Assembly: GCA_028023455.1 (NCBI GenBank)
Contig: JAQFVV010012537.1
Location: 1,056,001-1,120,000 of the forward strand
Source of the DNA: Epiperipatus broadwayi
Taxonomy: Eukaryota; Onychophora; Udeonychophora; Euonychophora; Peripatidae
Reading direction: 5' to 3'
Length of the DNA: 64,000 nt
In this document: piece after piece, positions 22,256 to 33,781 of the stretch
Layout: each line of letters opens with the position of its first letter
How positions within the stretch are numbered: position 1 is the first letter of the stretch
Translations under genes and position numbers: made by a program
The notes under the pieces: model-generated
The model's input: the letters and a program-made list of their open reading frames with translations, nothing else
What the model was told of the DNA's origin: nothing
Databases searched by the model: none

Positions 22256-22955
22256 TCTAGCCATCTTCATGTCCCTGTGATGAAGTGCCTCAGTGCCCCA
22301 CAAAACCTAAACATGATGGCAGCCCTGCCTACTAGCAATAATTTTACTCAGTTACTTAGCCAAAAAAACAAATGGTGAATTACAAATTTTTTTTTCAATT
22401 CAATTCACTTCACCTTTATTGGTTATATTTCTGATAACAGCAACAACAAATAAAATATTGAATGAAAATATAAAATGTGCATAAAATTTCAATGTTATTT
22501 TAGAAATCATCCCAACAGCTCTCAGGAACAAATTAAACCTGAGGAGGATAAATAAAACTTTATTAAAATATTGATTGGTCATTTCAGTGGAAACTTTTCA
22601 GTCAGTTTAAAGATTTGCATTAACATGATCAACTCATTTATTCCAACGAAAAAATTTCCCATAAATGAGATAACTACACAATGTTTACAATAAAAATCCT
22701 CACTACAACATCTTGAAAATATCTCTGCTGTATATACAGATGTATGTGTCTGTATAATTTAACAATAAATATAGTGCTTCAAATGAATATAATCATTGGA
22801 AATTGATAACATTTTCAAGTACCATTTGCATCAATCTGCTGCTAACTTTGTCAGAAAACCAAATAAACATAAAATGATCATCTATATTTGCAATTTTGGT
22901 GTGCGTGTGTATGTATATAAATATATAAGATTTATAAATATATGAAGTCTATTAT

Positions 22956-23045
22956 ATTACATTCAAATATCAGCCTTTCAAGCTAATTGTACATACGCTT
23001 TTGCGAGTGTTAATAATAATAAATGAATACTTTCTCACCAATACA
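22956..23045. repeat. Single-arm copy of the 90-bp palindrome unit
   Basis: ATTACATTCAAATATCAGCC to CACCAATACA is about 97% the same as the left arm of the palindrome at 29589-29774, but no inverted partner follows here. Confidence 0.9.
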
Positions 23046-23433
23046 AGATATAGTATTTATGCAGGAATAAAATGAATCCACTTATTCCTACGACTCAAAT
23101 GCTTATATATGAGCAAATCTGAAGTACTGGCAAGGAAAGCGCGAGGTTGGAAAACTCACTTTAAATTACTATATATGATGTCTGAATGAATGATGTCAGT
23201 GATGTAAACTAGTGTACTTTTAACATGACTGTACCATAACCATGATTATATTGTATATTTATAATTATTTATTATAAATATATCACTGGTATTTTTCTAT
23301 TTTTTTTTTTATAATAAAATGGATGAAAATAACTTAATATTAAAATGTTATCAATTTTATAAACTATCACATATATATGCATAATCAAATGAAATATTTT
23401 TACATATTCAACATAATATGCAGTTAGTCTTAC

Positions 23434-23559
23434 CCATGCAAACCTGCATCATCATAGTGCTTTCAAAACCTTCATCACAATCACAGACAAAACTACCAGG
23501 AGTATTCTGACATGTTCCATTACCACAGACACTATGCGAAATTCGGCATTCATCGATGT
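23434..23559 (-). CDS. Fibrillin-like gene, cbEGF exon (upstream exon)
   Basis: The 126-bp exon encodes one 42-residue calcium-binding EGF domain. It opens with D-I-D-E-C, then [23 protein letters not shown] and a final MMMQVC; all six cysteines are present. The N of the QNTPGSF loop and the following aromatic fit the calcium-binding and beta-hydroxylation consensus. The acceptor AG is at 23560-23561 after a T-tract and the donor GTAAGA at 23428-23433; both introns are phase 1. Fibrillin-1 has a domain with DIDECRIS..., NTPG.F.C.CDEGYES and the unusual MMM before its last cysteine, directly followed by the CRGGVC-type domain that our exon at 9110 resembles. The matching order makes fibrillin the best call. 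The upstream neighbour exon is not in the window. Confidence 0.92.
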
Positions 23560-24790
23560 CTTAAAAAAAAATATAAAAAAATAAATGTACCCAAATCCTT
23601 TTTAGTTTTAGCTTAAACTTTATTTTTAGAGAGTTTATACAAAAATATTTTACAGAAATTATGCAAAAATAAATAAAAGAGATGTATTTTTTGTTTTGCA
23701 GCAAAAAGTTCTAGAATACTAATAATGCAATTTTAAAAATATAAACATTTAACTCATATGCATTATTTGAAAATATAATTTACTGATAAATATATATATT
23801 TTTCAAAATCAGTTATATGTGGATTATAGAAAGAAATTATCTGATGAACATAATAAATAAAAAACAAGTAAACATAGTGTTGATAGTAGAATGGTTAAAT
23901 TGTCAGGAAACAATGCTAAAAACAACAATAAAAGTCAGGAGAATCAATCTCCAAATTAAACATAAAAATCAAAAACATGTCCAGGAGAGAGACAAAAAGA
24001 GGGAGAGAACAGTACCATATGAATTGAATTTCTAGGCGAAAGTGTTTAGAATGGGATGATAATAAATAAACAGAAAAAAATTAAATTTAACTTAATTATT
24101 AAGATTACATATATACACAAACACGCACGCTCAATATTACTATTTAATAGCAGTTGTTTATTCTTAATACTAAAATTAATATAATTTATATTTGCACTGT
24201 GATCTGGAACAGTAAGCCAGTTAGATTAAAGCTTTGATAAGATTACTGTTAATACATTTCAACCCTATGAATTATCAATGATTGATCTAATATTCATATA
24301 AGAGCTAGGGTGCCAAATAAAAGTAGATGCATTTTTATTTGATTAATGAATTAATTGAGAGCATTATTTCAAAATTTATTATCATGACTAAAAAGTTTGA
24401 CTTATGAAGAATTCTTACAGTATGCATATTTAAATACAGGAAATTCATAAATATTATTATACATTCTCTGTATGTTTATTTATGAGTTATTAAAATTAAT
24501 AGTACATCTACATAAATGAAGTATTTCATAATGCAATTAAAGTACACATTCACCTGTTTTGACTACCATCAATATAAACCAATATATTTTTCTTTTTAAT
24601 ATAAATACACAATAATTTTTTGTACACATATAATTTTTCATATACATATTTTTTTTGTATATTTTTACACAGTTATATATTAATTAAATATGTTTGAGGG
24701 TTTTTTTTTGGATTTTTAAAAAATTTATAATTAGTTACTACTTTTTTAATAAATTAATTACTTAAAGGTTTTATTAAAGATTTGTTAAGT
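23560..24790. other. AT-rich intronic sequence, no gene recognised
   Basis: Start of the intron upstream of the 23434 exon. The open frame at 23817-24035 is lysine/isoleucine-rich and matches nothing I know. No repeat structure was resolved. Confidence 0.5.
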
Positions 24791-24795
24791 AAATA

Positions 24796-24896
24796 ATAAT
24801 AATAACAATAATAATAATGATGATAATAATAATAATGATGATGATGATGATGATAATGATGATAATGATGATGATGATAATAATAATAATAATAAG
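24796..24896. repeat. (AAT)n/(GAT)n microsatellite
   Basis: About 100 bp of AATAAT and GATGAT triplets without interruption, 90 bp upstream of a LINE fragment. Confidence 0.95.
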
Positions 24897-24984
24897 TAAT
24901 CTAACTAACTACCTATAGCAGAAAATTTACAAAATTAAAGAACTAAATACAATAGCCATTGTACCTTTTAATAAAAAAAAATTC

Positions 24985-26690
24985 GCATATCAACACTCAC
25001 AAACCTTTGACCTATTTCTATGGGACCATTCAGCATTAAAATCTTGGAGAAAATCATTAAAGATCAAATTGAACAACATATACTCCCACTAATCTCACCC
25101 TTCCAGTTTGCTAAAAAAGAGTCATCCACAGGACAGGCTGCTTTACTTTTTAAGACAATTATGACTACAGTACAAAAACAAAAAAGTATGCACCAATTGC
25201 TGTCCAATTAGACATCAAAGCAGCTTTTGATTCAGTGCCATTAAAAATACTTCTGGACAAACTATCTAACACCACCATCCCTCCTACTCTACTCTATGTA
25301 ATTGCTAATCTTATTCTTAATAGGCAAATTCACATCACACTTAATGGTAGAAAATCCCCCTACATTTACACCAACCCAGTCAATCTCACAAGGCTCGCCA
25401 TTAAGTTCCCTCCTTTTCACATTTTATATTGATCCTGTTATAAGAAAAATTCAGCAAAACATATCAGGAATACAAATTCCTCACACTCAACAGTATGTTT
25501 CATGTTTAGCATACATGGATGACATCACCATCTTTCTAAAATCTCGTAAACAATTTCCAATATTACAAAAGATACCAGATCAATACACTTCTGAATTTAA
25601 ATTAAAATTTAACCTAAATAAAACAGTTGCTTGGTTTATCTATACAACCAAACCTTATACAAAAATCTTTCATGGCAAACCTACTGCTTTTCTTGGGTTT
25701 CCATTTTATATGGGAACTAACGGAATGAGACAAAACATACAAAACAAGTTACTTGAAACTGCAGCAAAAATATCAAACTGTCTTTCAAAGGCTTACCTTT
25801 CTATTTACTCTAAAGTCCAATTATTTAATATGCTAATTACTAAAATTACATATTTTTGTCCCATAATAAAATTTTCAAAACATTTTACCTCAAAAATAAC
25901 ATCACTTTGCACCAAGCTGCAATGGGGCTGGAAAGTTGTTGCTGTATCAGCTAAATGCCTCAGCAGAACACCCACAAACAATGAACTAGGTCTTCACACT
26001 ATCAATACATTCCATGTACAAAAAACAGTTAACCTTCTAGAATCAACTATAAGGCAATTCCCTACACTATCATGCTTGCTGCGGTTACTCCAACAGATAC
26101 TCCACCACCATCTTCAGAGTATATATCATCACTTATACAATCTGTCACAATCACATCCAGTAAAATAGACATTAAATCTACAAACAAATACACATACTGG
26201 CAAACCTATAACTTATTATATCCAGATGGTTTACAAGAAACCCTAACAACAATGCTAGGAATTAACAACCATCAATTACTTAGCAGATTCAGGAAATGGT
26301 CATTGGAGCCAAAATATTTCGATTTCATCTTGAAAATATATCTACATGCACTACCAACATCATATTTCCTTTGCTACAGATGTCTATACACCAGTATTAA
26401 TCCATTCTGCAATCTTTGTCATACAACAGAAGAAACACAACACATATTTTATACTTGCCCAGCTCTATCAAACACATGTAAAGTCTTGATAGATACCTAT
26501 CAACAAAAAAACATCTCAATAATAAATATCATGCAATCATATAAGAAAGATTCTACTCCCACAGTACATGCAATTACATTTCTATTATATGGATACTGGT
26601 GCACTCATTGCACCTTCATATTTGGAAATAACACAAGAAGACACCCGGCTACCTTTACAAACAAAATGCAACAATTAAGGACATGAGATT
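24985..26690 (+). pseudogene. LINE reverse transcriptase with C-terminal zinc knuckle, C-rich coding
   Basis: RT blocks appear in order across shifted frames: PISMGPFSIKILEKII (preceded by a TGA where Arg is usual), ISPFQFAKKESSTGQAALL, LDIKAAFDSVPLKIL (catalytic Asp, about 25210-25250), GSPLSSLLFTFYIDPV, and YMDD at 25512-25523. These are followed by LKFNLNKTVAW and FLGFPF. A later frame (26072-26686) ends with CNLCHTTEETQHIFYTCP, the CxxC...H...C knuckle of LINE proteins. At least two frameshifts break it. The coding DNA is richer in C (CACC, CCCTCC) than its surroundings. The LGFP block and overall layout remind me of L1-like elements of early-diverging fungi, but an animal L1/Tx1 relative is equally possible. 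No endonuclease was found upstream. Confidence 0.85.
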
Positions 26691-26906
26691 TTAAAATTAC
26701 TCCTCCAGATATTGTAGCTGCAACATGGTCACTCATAAAACAACCCTCCAATCCATAATCAGAATACTCTAGCCCAAATAGCCAACATACATTCACAGAT
26801 CCATAACCGTAACTATTTATCTTGCTCATTCATCAAGCCATCTTCCAAGAAAAAACTTATAAGGAACTAGCTAAATAGACAAATAATTGTTTTGTTTTAT
26901 ATATAT

Positions 26907-27421
26907 TGTGACAGAATGGGTTCGAACCCGGTCACAACTAGTATAAGAGGTGGCAGTCATTGCACATATATGTAGTCATGGTATATATAGATTTAATTAT
27001 TATATACGTGGTGGTTATATAAATACACAGATAGAACGAAGGGGGAGGTGCTCTGTAATTTCAAAATGGTATGTATGTGCTTGTTACAAATGTGTGTATA
27101 AATGGGTTTGATGATTGGAGAGATAGAAATGAGTTTTATTTCACTTGCATTATAAAAGCCTAGAAATTTCCAGTAGAAATGGATTTTTGCTTTCTTTTGT
27201 TATTACAAGAAAAGCAGGTGATAAAAACTTTTACACTTTGACTAAAAATCTGGTTAGGTGGCAATTAGAGAAACAGGAAGTACAGATTGAGTGAACTTTT
27301 TAGAATGAATGGAGGGGGCTATAAAAGGAAGGGACCCAGAATGCCCCTTGTCTTGTCCCTGCAGAGATTGAATTATTAACACAGCAGAATCATTAGTTCA
27401 ATTTCAAAAATCAAGATTACA
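26907..27421 (+). repeat. Solo LTR with terminal hairpin and TATA box
   Basis: The 515-bp segment starts TGTGACAG after (AT)n and ends GATTACA, the TG...CA rule of LTRs. Its first 30 bases form a hairpin: TGTGAC pairs with GTCACA, and GGGTT with AACCC around CG. A TATAAAAG box lies at about 27320. A tRNA-primer-like TGGTGACCG follows 11 bp after the end. No second LTR or pol sequence is attached, so this is a solo LTR or a 5'-end fragment. It resembles the starts of the LTRs at 57026 and 63827. Confidence 0.65.
27316..27330 (+). promoter_or_regulatory. TATA box inside the LTR at 26907
   Basis: GGGGGCTATAAAAGGAAGG is a textbook TATA element in a local GC-rich setting about 100 bp before the LTR end, where U3/R promoters lie. 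Activity is unknown. Confidence 0.5.
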
Positions 27422-29258
27422 AGTTTATCTAATGGTGACCGAAAAGAAAATGTTGGGGTAAAAATCTAACTATCGGGTTCGAACCCCTAATTCCCACTAA
27501 CTGTTGCTGCTACACTTAACAATAAAAAAGATGCCTCTCTGGATTAAAACAATAACTAATGTCAGAACCATGAAACGGATCCTCATCAAACGAAAACTGT
27601 AATAAATCCAATGGGAAACCTTGCAATGGATCGTATATTTAGTTACTTGTGATTATCCAAATTATCAAAAGTAAAAAAAACATATCCTTCCACAAATTCC
27701 CCATGGATGTGCAGATAATAAAAGAAATTTACATATTGATTTGCTATTTATAATAAGAAACTAAGAAAGAAATCATTAACCGATTCTATAGACTTGCATT
27801 TGAGAATTCAATAAAAGAAATTTTTGTATTGATTTGCTATTGATAATAAGAAACTAAAAGAAATTATTAACTGATTCTATAGAGTTGCATAGGAGAATTC
27901 AATAAAAAAAACTTTTTAGATTTTACTTGCGGATACTAATTATCGCTATTAGAGATTGAGGTCATGCTGGAAATTCAATGAAGTGGCCTCGAGTAGTAAT
28001 AGAAAAAAAAATAGAAAGATAGTGGAAGGGAAATCTCTTTCTATCAATATTCACTAATTGACTTATTTATAAATAATAAATATTTGAAAGAATGTTGCAA
28101 GCGTATATGACAAATCAAAATGGCAGAGCTTTAACTATATTTATGTTAACAGGTCAAGGGTTAAATTGTTATATACAGTATATTTTTCTATGTGATTAGA
28201 AAATAATAATTGTCATTTGGAATAGTGTTTAATAAATCTGATTCAATAACGAAACTGTATGCAGAAACCTTGTTGTGGTATTTTTTTTATGTATTATTAA
28301 AATTATTCTCATTCATGTCTACTCTCGGCCATGATGCCACCCGATCCGAGTCTGAACTAGCTGATGGTCAAAACTTCTCTCACATATTCTTAAGACAGTA
28401 GCTGTTATTGGTAATATATTCATGTCATGTAATTCTTTTTTTTTTTTTTTTATAAGATTGGTGCATGGAATCCTAGTGATATCCATAAATACGTATTGGG
28501 AATCTATTAGAGTTACGGAGAACGAATTTATAAGACATTCATATCAATTAGTGAGTAAATCAAAAATAGTTTAGATTAAATATATATGTAAGCATGTATG
28601 TTTAGAGATGAAAGAGTATCAGGTGAAAATTAGTATTATTAGTGGTGGGAGGTTTTGTTACAATATAAAACAGAAATTCACATTCCTTCAAAATTTAACT
28701 TTTAAAATTTCTATATTCCAACTATATTTTGAATTTATTTATTTAAAAAATAACTTTTTATATAAGAATATAGTATTTAAAATAATATCAAATAAAATTT
28801 ATAATATAACAAACTAAAAAATAAATAAAATTTATTTAAAATATCAAACAAGGTTTCATTCCCTGTAGGATTCTTATCAAGATGTCTTCTTTTTTTAATC
28901 ACATGTGATGTGATGCACTATGGCTTATGATTTATTGGAGTTGGGAATGTCTCAGCCACTATGTCCAGAGAGACCTATTAGACACCTTACTTTCCCTTTC
29001 CATTCCCATTCTAATTTTTCCCATATTCTTCTCTATCCTGATCCATCCCATTTCCACATTATCTTTGACCACTCTATGACCTTTATATCTTGTTCTCCCT
29101 TATCTTTTTACAAACCCAGCATAATATGTAAGGTAATGTTCTGATCTATCATGTCAGCTGATTGATGGCATTGATGCTAAGCAAAAGCACATTGATATAA
29201 TGTTCCCGGCCAGCCATTCTATAAAAAAATTCAAACAAAATATAAAAATGTAAGCAGA
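27422..29258. other. AT-rich sequence, no gene recognised
   Basis: The first 100 bp may be the leader of the element whose LTR ends at 27421. Apart from the tandem repeat at 27717 I see poly(T) at 28436-28452 and AT-rich filler. The short open frames show no domain. Confidence 0.5.
27717..27900. repeat. Two-copy tandem repeat, 93-bp period
   Basis: AATAAAAGAAATTT.. through GAGAATTC stands at 27717-27809 and again at 27810-27900 with about ten differences. The next bases, AATAAAAAAAAC, begin a third partial unit. Confidence 0.88.
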
Positions 29259-29977
29259 CTTTTTGGGATAGTAATTAATCAGAGACTGGCTTTTGTGTGG
29301 GTGTGTAGGTGTTGATAAAAAATTTTGAATAGCAAATAATAGTACAATGGAGTCTTTTTTTGGACAGTAATTCCAACAAATTTTTACAATGAAAGCCAAC
29401 TTTAATCTTTTTGGGACAGTAATTAATCAGAGACGTACTTCTTACGGTATAAATTAATTTTTACACTTTTTTGGACAGTAATTAATCAGACACCGCATTT
29501 GGGGGGGTGGGGAATAAATTAGATTGCACTCTTTTTTTGTATATGTATATATATATAAAAGTACATTACTTTTTTAATAACAAATAATATTACATTCAAA
29601 TATCAGCCTTTCAAGCTAATTATGCATACGCTTTTGCGAGTGTTAATAATAATAAATGAATACTTTCTCTCCAATACAAGATATTGTATTGGAGAGAAAG
29701 TATTCATTTATTATTATTAACACTCGCAAAAGCGTATGCACAATTAGCTTGAAAGGCTAATATTTGAATGTAATACAATTGTAAACATGCGCTATATAAA
29801 AATAAATGCTTAATAACAAATAATAGTAAATATAGTGGAAACTTATTTGAACAGTAATTAATCAGAGACAGGCTTGTTTGGTTTTTTTTTTTTCCCATAT
29901 CGAGAAAGTTATGGTAGTTTTTTAATAAAAAATTAAATTACATTTTACACTTTTTTGGATAGTAATTAATCAGACAC
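29259..29977. repeat. Cluster of GGACAGTAATTAATCAGA motifs around a palindrome
   Basis: The motif TTTTTGGACAGTAATTAATC plus AGA(G)AC occurs near 29259, 29407, 29466, 29847 and 29950, always in the same orientation; a half copy lies at 29353. Several are followed by a G-run (TTTGGGGGGG at 29496, TTTTGGGGGG at 29980). The palindrome 29589-29774 sits in the middle. This looks like the debris of one composite repeat element. Confidence 0.8.
29589..29774. repeat. Nearly perfect palindrome, two 90-bp arms, 6-nt loop
   Basis: Arms 29589-29678 and 29685-29774 are reverse complements with only about two mismatches; the loop is AGATAT. The arm is also present alone at 22956-23045. It would fold into a very stable hairpin as RNA or cruciform DNA. 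No coding content. Confidence 0.95.
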
Positions 29978-32900
29978 TGCGTTTTGGGGGGAAGTAAATT
30001 CAATTGCAATTTACCCAATAAAGTTATTAATAATTATAACAAACTATTACAATGAAATCCGACTCCGGCAATTGGCAATTTTGAGAGTTTGAAGCAGCCA
30101 TCTTCCTTGTCTTGATGATTTCTCGCAATACATTACTTTCATCATGATTTTCGAAATAGTGCTGTGCCCCACCCTAAAATCCAATTTGTGATGCTAACAG
30201 TCCTGACAGAACAGTGATGACACTGTGTGTTTTATCGTAAAAAGAAAGCTATCTGCTTGGCTGCAGCCGGAGAACCAGCATATTTCTAGCAATTTAGCTA
30301 GAAATAATGCCAACAAGTGGCTGACATAATAGATCAGAACATACCAAACCAAGAACTCACTCTCTGTATAATCACTTTGTTTATATTTATTCTACCATAA
30401 CTTCATTATAACCCTTTCTGCTTTTAAGCATTTACACTCAATTAACTGATGCCTAATATTTTCCATGCCTTCCTTACATAACTTGCAGACTTAAATCAAA
30501 CAAATTCCTCCATTTATGCATCTTATTGCTAACAATCCTGTTTGAGCCTTAAACAATAAACTACTTTTCTTGCTATTACCATAAATTAACTCTCACCCAA
30601 TTTTTGTTTATTTCTATATATACTTACACTCTTTTTACTCACCATATTCGTTCTTCATCTCTTCAACTCCCTATTTTTTATTAATGCATCTATTCTTCTA
30701 TCCCATTCTTTGCCACTATGACACTCATAGCAACTCCATCCAGTGGACATCATTTAAATTATAATACATTACTAACACAAAAAATAAAATACATATATAT
30801 ATATTGTAAGGGTCTGAAAAGTAGAACTGCTTCAATCTAACCAAGAGATGCAGGTAAAAGGGGTTTGAACCTCACCTACTCCTCTAGATTTCTACTAAGC
30901 GACTTACTCCTCAAACCTCATTAGAATTTATTCTTTATGTATGCACGGTGCTCAGGGAGAGATGAGATCCCAAAGGGGAATTTTAACAAAGAAAAATCAA
31001 GTTTAAACTATATAATAAAAACACAGACAATATATAATTAGATTAGTGAATGACCCTTTTATTAGTTGAATTAACAATAGATACGACAATTTGAAGACTA
31101 AATAATAAAAAAATGTTGCAAGTTATTTTCTTGCATGTACAAACATAGATAGGTATAGATATACATTAGTAAGATCCATTTAATGTATTTTAAACAATTG
31201 TATTGTAATTACATAACAATAATGTACATGGCCAACAACTGGGTGCTTTACTTTAAAGAAGAAAGACAGAAAAACATAACTCTAGGGTGAAATTACAAAA
31301 ATGGGTACTTGGTTAAACTAATTAAATAGATTAAGGCCATGTTCCAATATAGCCTACATTTAAATGACAAAATAAAGATAAATCCCCCAATGGACATTTT
31401 TCAGATTTACTCAGTAATATTTTGAGCATATGATAAGGTAAGATTTTATCTATAATGAAATTAAAAACTATGGTGGTTCTTGATGATTCAATTAGGTGAG
31501 TTTAGAGAAGCGAGTTTCGGGGCACAAAGGTTTTATATATGGCTAACTTGCGGTCTGGATAGCATTCTGGATCTAACATCTAGTTAGAAAAATGGAGCCT
31601 GTTCACTACAGCATGATCCAAGCTCAGGACGAAGTATAAGTGTTTGTGTCCAGTAGTAATGTTCGAAAAAGGGGTCAAGATCCACTTTATCTTCAATGAC
31701 TATCTCAGAGCGGTGTTAGCCTATTAATCAAAGATGATGGGAGCTATGGATAAGTGCTGGGACCACATGAATCACTGAGTAACACAATATAAGACAAAAA
31801 TGCGGTCAAATGACCATTAAACTTTAAAAAACCTTAAGTAATATATATATCTATGAAATAATATGATTTCAAAATTTTCTGAGACTGAGAAAATATCCAC
31901 TCTTAAAAACAATTATTACTTTACCCTTTTTAACTAGCAATATATATACGAAAATATGTATTTTAATTAATGATTAATCATTATTTAACTAGCTCACCCC
32001 CTAGAGTTAAATAAAGATTTTAATTTATATATTTGATTGTACTGTCTCCTCTTTTACATTTAATAAACTATGAATGCTTAAGCTATATACATTCTATACA
32101 TATTCATTAGTAAAATCCAGGTTGACTTTAAAGAGTGATAAAAAAGAATATAAAGTAGAATTGGATCTTTCTTTTAAAACACAGAAAATTTAACCTTTTG
32201 ATAAATATACTCGCATATCTTTTATTGCTAGTATAAATTAAAAAGAAATATTGAATTATTTTTCTAAAAAAAACAATTGTGTGTTATGCATTTCTCTCTC
32301 TTTCCAATATATATATATTTTAACGATCCGGAGAAAGGAGCTTAACGTAATCTGCACTACAGGGCACCATCTAGGCATTTGAACCTAGAAAAATTTATAA
32401 AGTAGGCAGATATGTAAGTCAAAAAAAAATAATTTTTTTTTAAATTTTATTTTATATATTTTGATATCCGGTCGTTAGCCCATTGTCACTAGCTCAATGG
32501 AACAGCAGAGATTTATATTTTACCATAAATTCTTATCTAAGAATATTTTAAAAAGGAATAAAATAACCACTGCCAGTAATTAACATACAAACATTTATTT
32601 ACGCACATATATATAAAATTTAACATTATTATTTTAGTATGCTTATTTTAGATTTTAATTTGATTTTAGAATTTAAATTTACATTTTAATTTTTATAATA
32701 TTATAAGTTTACATTTTAATTAAGTTCGCACAGATAGATTTATGAAAGTTTGTTTTATAATGTTGAGTATAGATCAGTTACATAGATTACATGGTCAAAA
32801 ACATTCCAAAGTAAACATAAACGATCAAAATATAAAGTCATTGATGGAAATGCAGAGGGAAATTTATAAGAAACCCAATGGCATTCATCGTAAGATGCTG

Positions 32901-33781
32901 CAAGACACCAATAACTTAAAAGACATCCGACATAAATACATCTTAGATACTCACCGTAAGGTATCAGTATTTACCGAATGTCTATTATATTTTGATCAAA
33001 TATGAAAACCAAAAACATAATTAACCGGTAACAAACCCATGCAAGCGTCTATACCCAACTTAAATTTAATGCATCTTTATTTAGAGTGTCGAGTATGAAT
33101 AGACTACATAGATTTGCATTTGAAAAGAAAATATTCAATCTTTGTTTAACCTTAGGCCAAAGGTTCGCAGTCAAACCAAACTTCAATCCATCTGATATAT
33201 CGATGTGTTCAATGTAATATGAATACGGCAGCACAATTAGGTTAAGAGAAGAAACTGCTTCTCGTCAGATAGGAATATTACATCTATCTGATGATGAGAG
33301 CAATAAAAAAAACTCCATAGGAAGGAACTGCGGTCTCTGTCTTATAATTCCTCCCATAGGCAAAACGAGTGTGTGCGGCGTATAATAGCGATTCTGCCCG
33401 TAGCGAAACTCGTACTGCATCTACTAATTACACCAATATATCCAATCCATTGACCTAATTCAACTACGAAACGAATAACCTAAGATTACCCTCCCCTAAT
33501 ATAACTTTACAAATCTATATAGCCATTCACGCCTGACTTAAGTTTAATACTTATATAGTTTAATTTATCGAAAAACAGAAATCATAATAAAAACTTAAAA
33601 GAACGAAAAAAAAAAATGGAAATGATTTTACAAAAGAAATACATCAAATAAAATTATACCTAATTAATAAATAATTTAGTTTGGTCAAATAGAAATCTAT
33701 TTCTATTTTTTTTAAAAATACGGAACAGTTTTAGAAGTAAAGTTCTTATTGTTTAGAAATGTTCATTAATTATATATATTT

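Larger units (their letters stand above)
9236..23433 (-). other. 14.2-kb phase-1 intron between two fibrillin cbEGF exons
   Basis: Donor GTAAGAC at 23427-23433 and acceptor AG at 9236-9237 (minus strand) define the intron. Splicing joins ...VCM with a G that completes the Asp codon of DINEC, so the frame holds. The intron contains two LTR retrotransposons, a tRNA-derived retroposon, inverted repeats and AT-rich filler. Apart from its splice signals I see nothing that belongs to the host gene. Confidence 0.8.

Noticed and set aside
27470-27495. GGGTTCGAACCCC, tRNA B-box-like
   Set aside because: No acceptor or anticodon arm can be drawn around it, so it is not a tRNA gene; it may be part of an LTR-element leader.
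32742-33005. Open frame of 87 codons with a charged, helix-like sequence
   Set aside because: No domain, no splice or promoter context, and composition like the surrounding non-coding DNA; kept only as a remark in the 30805-35506 entry.
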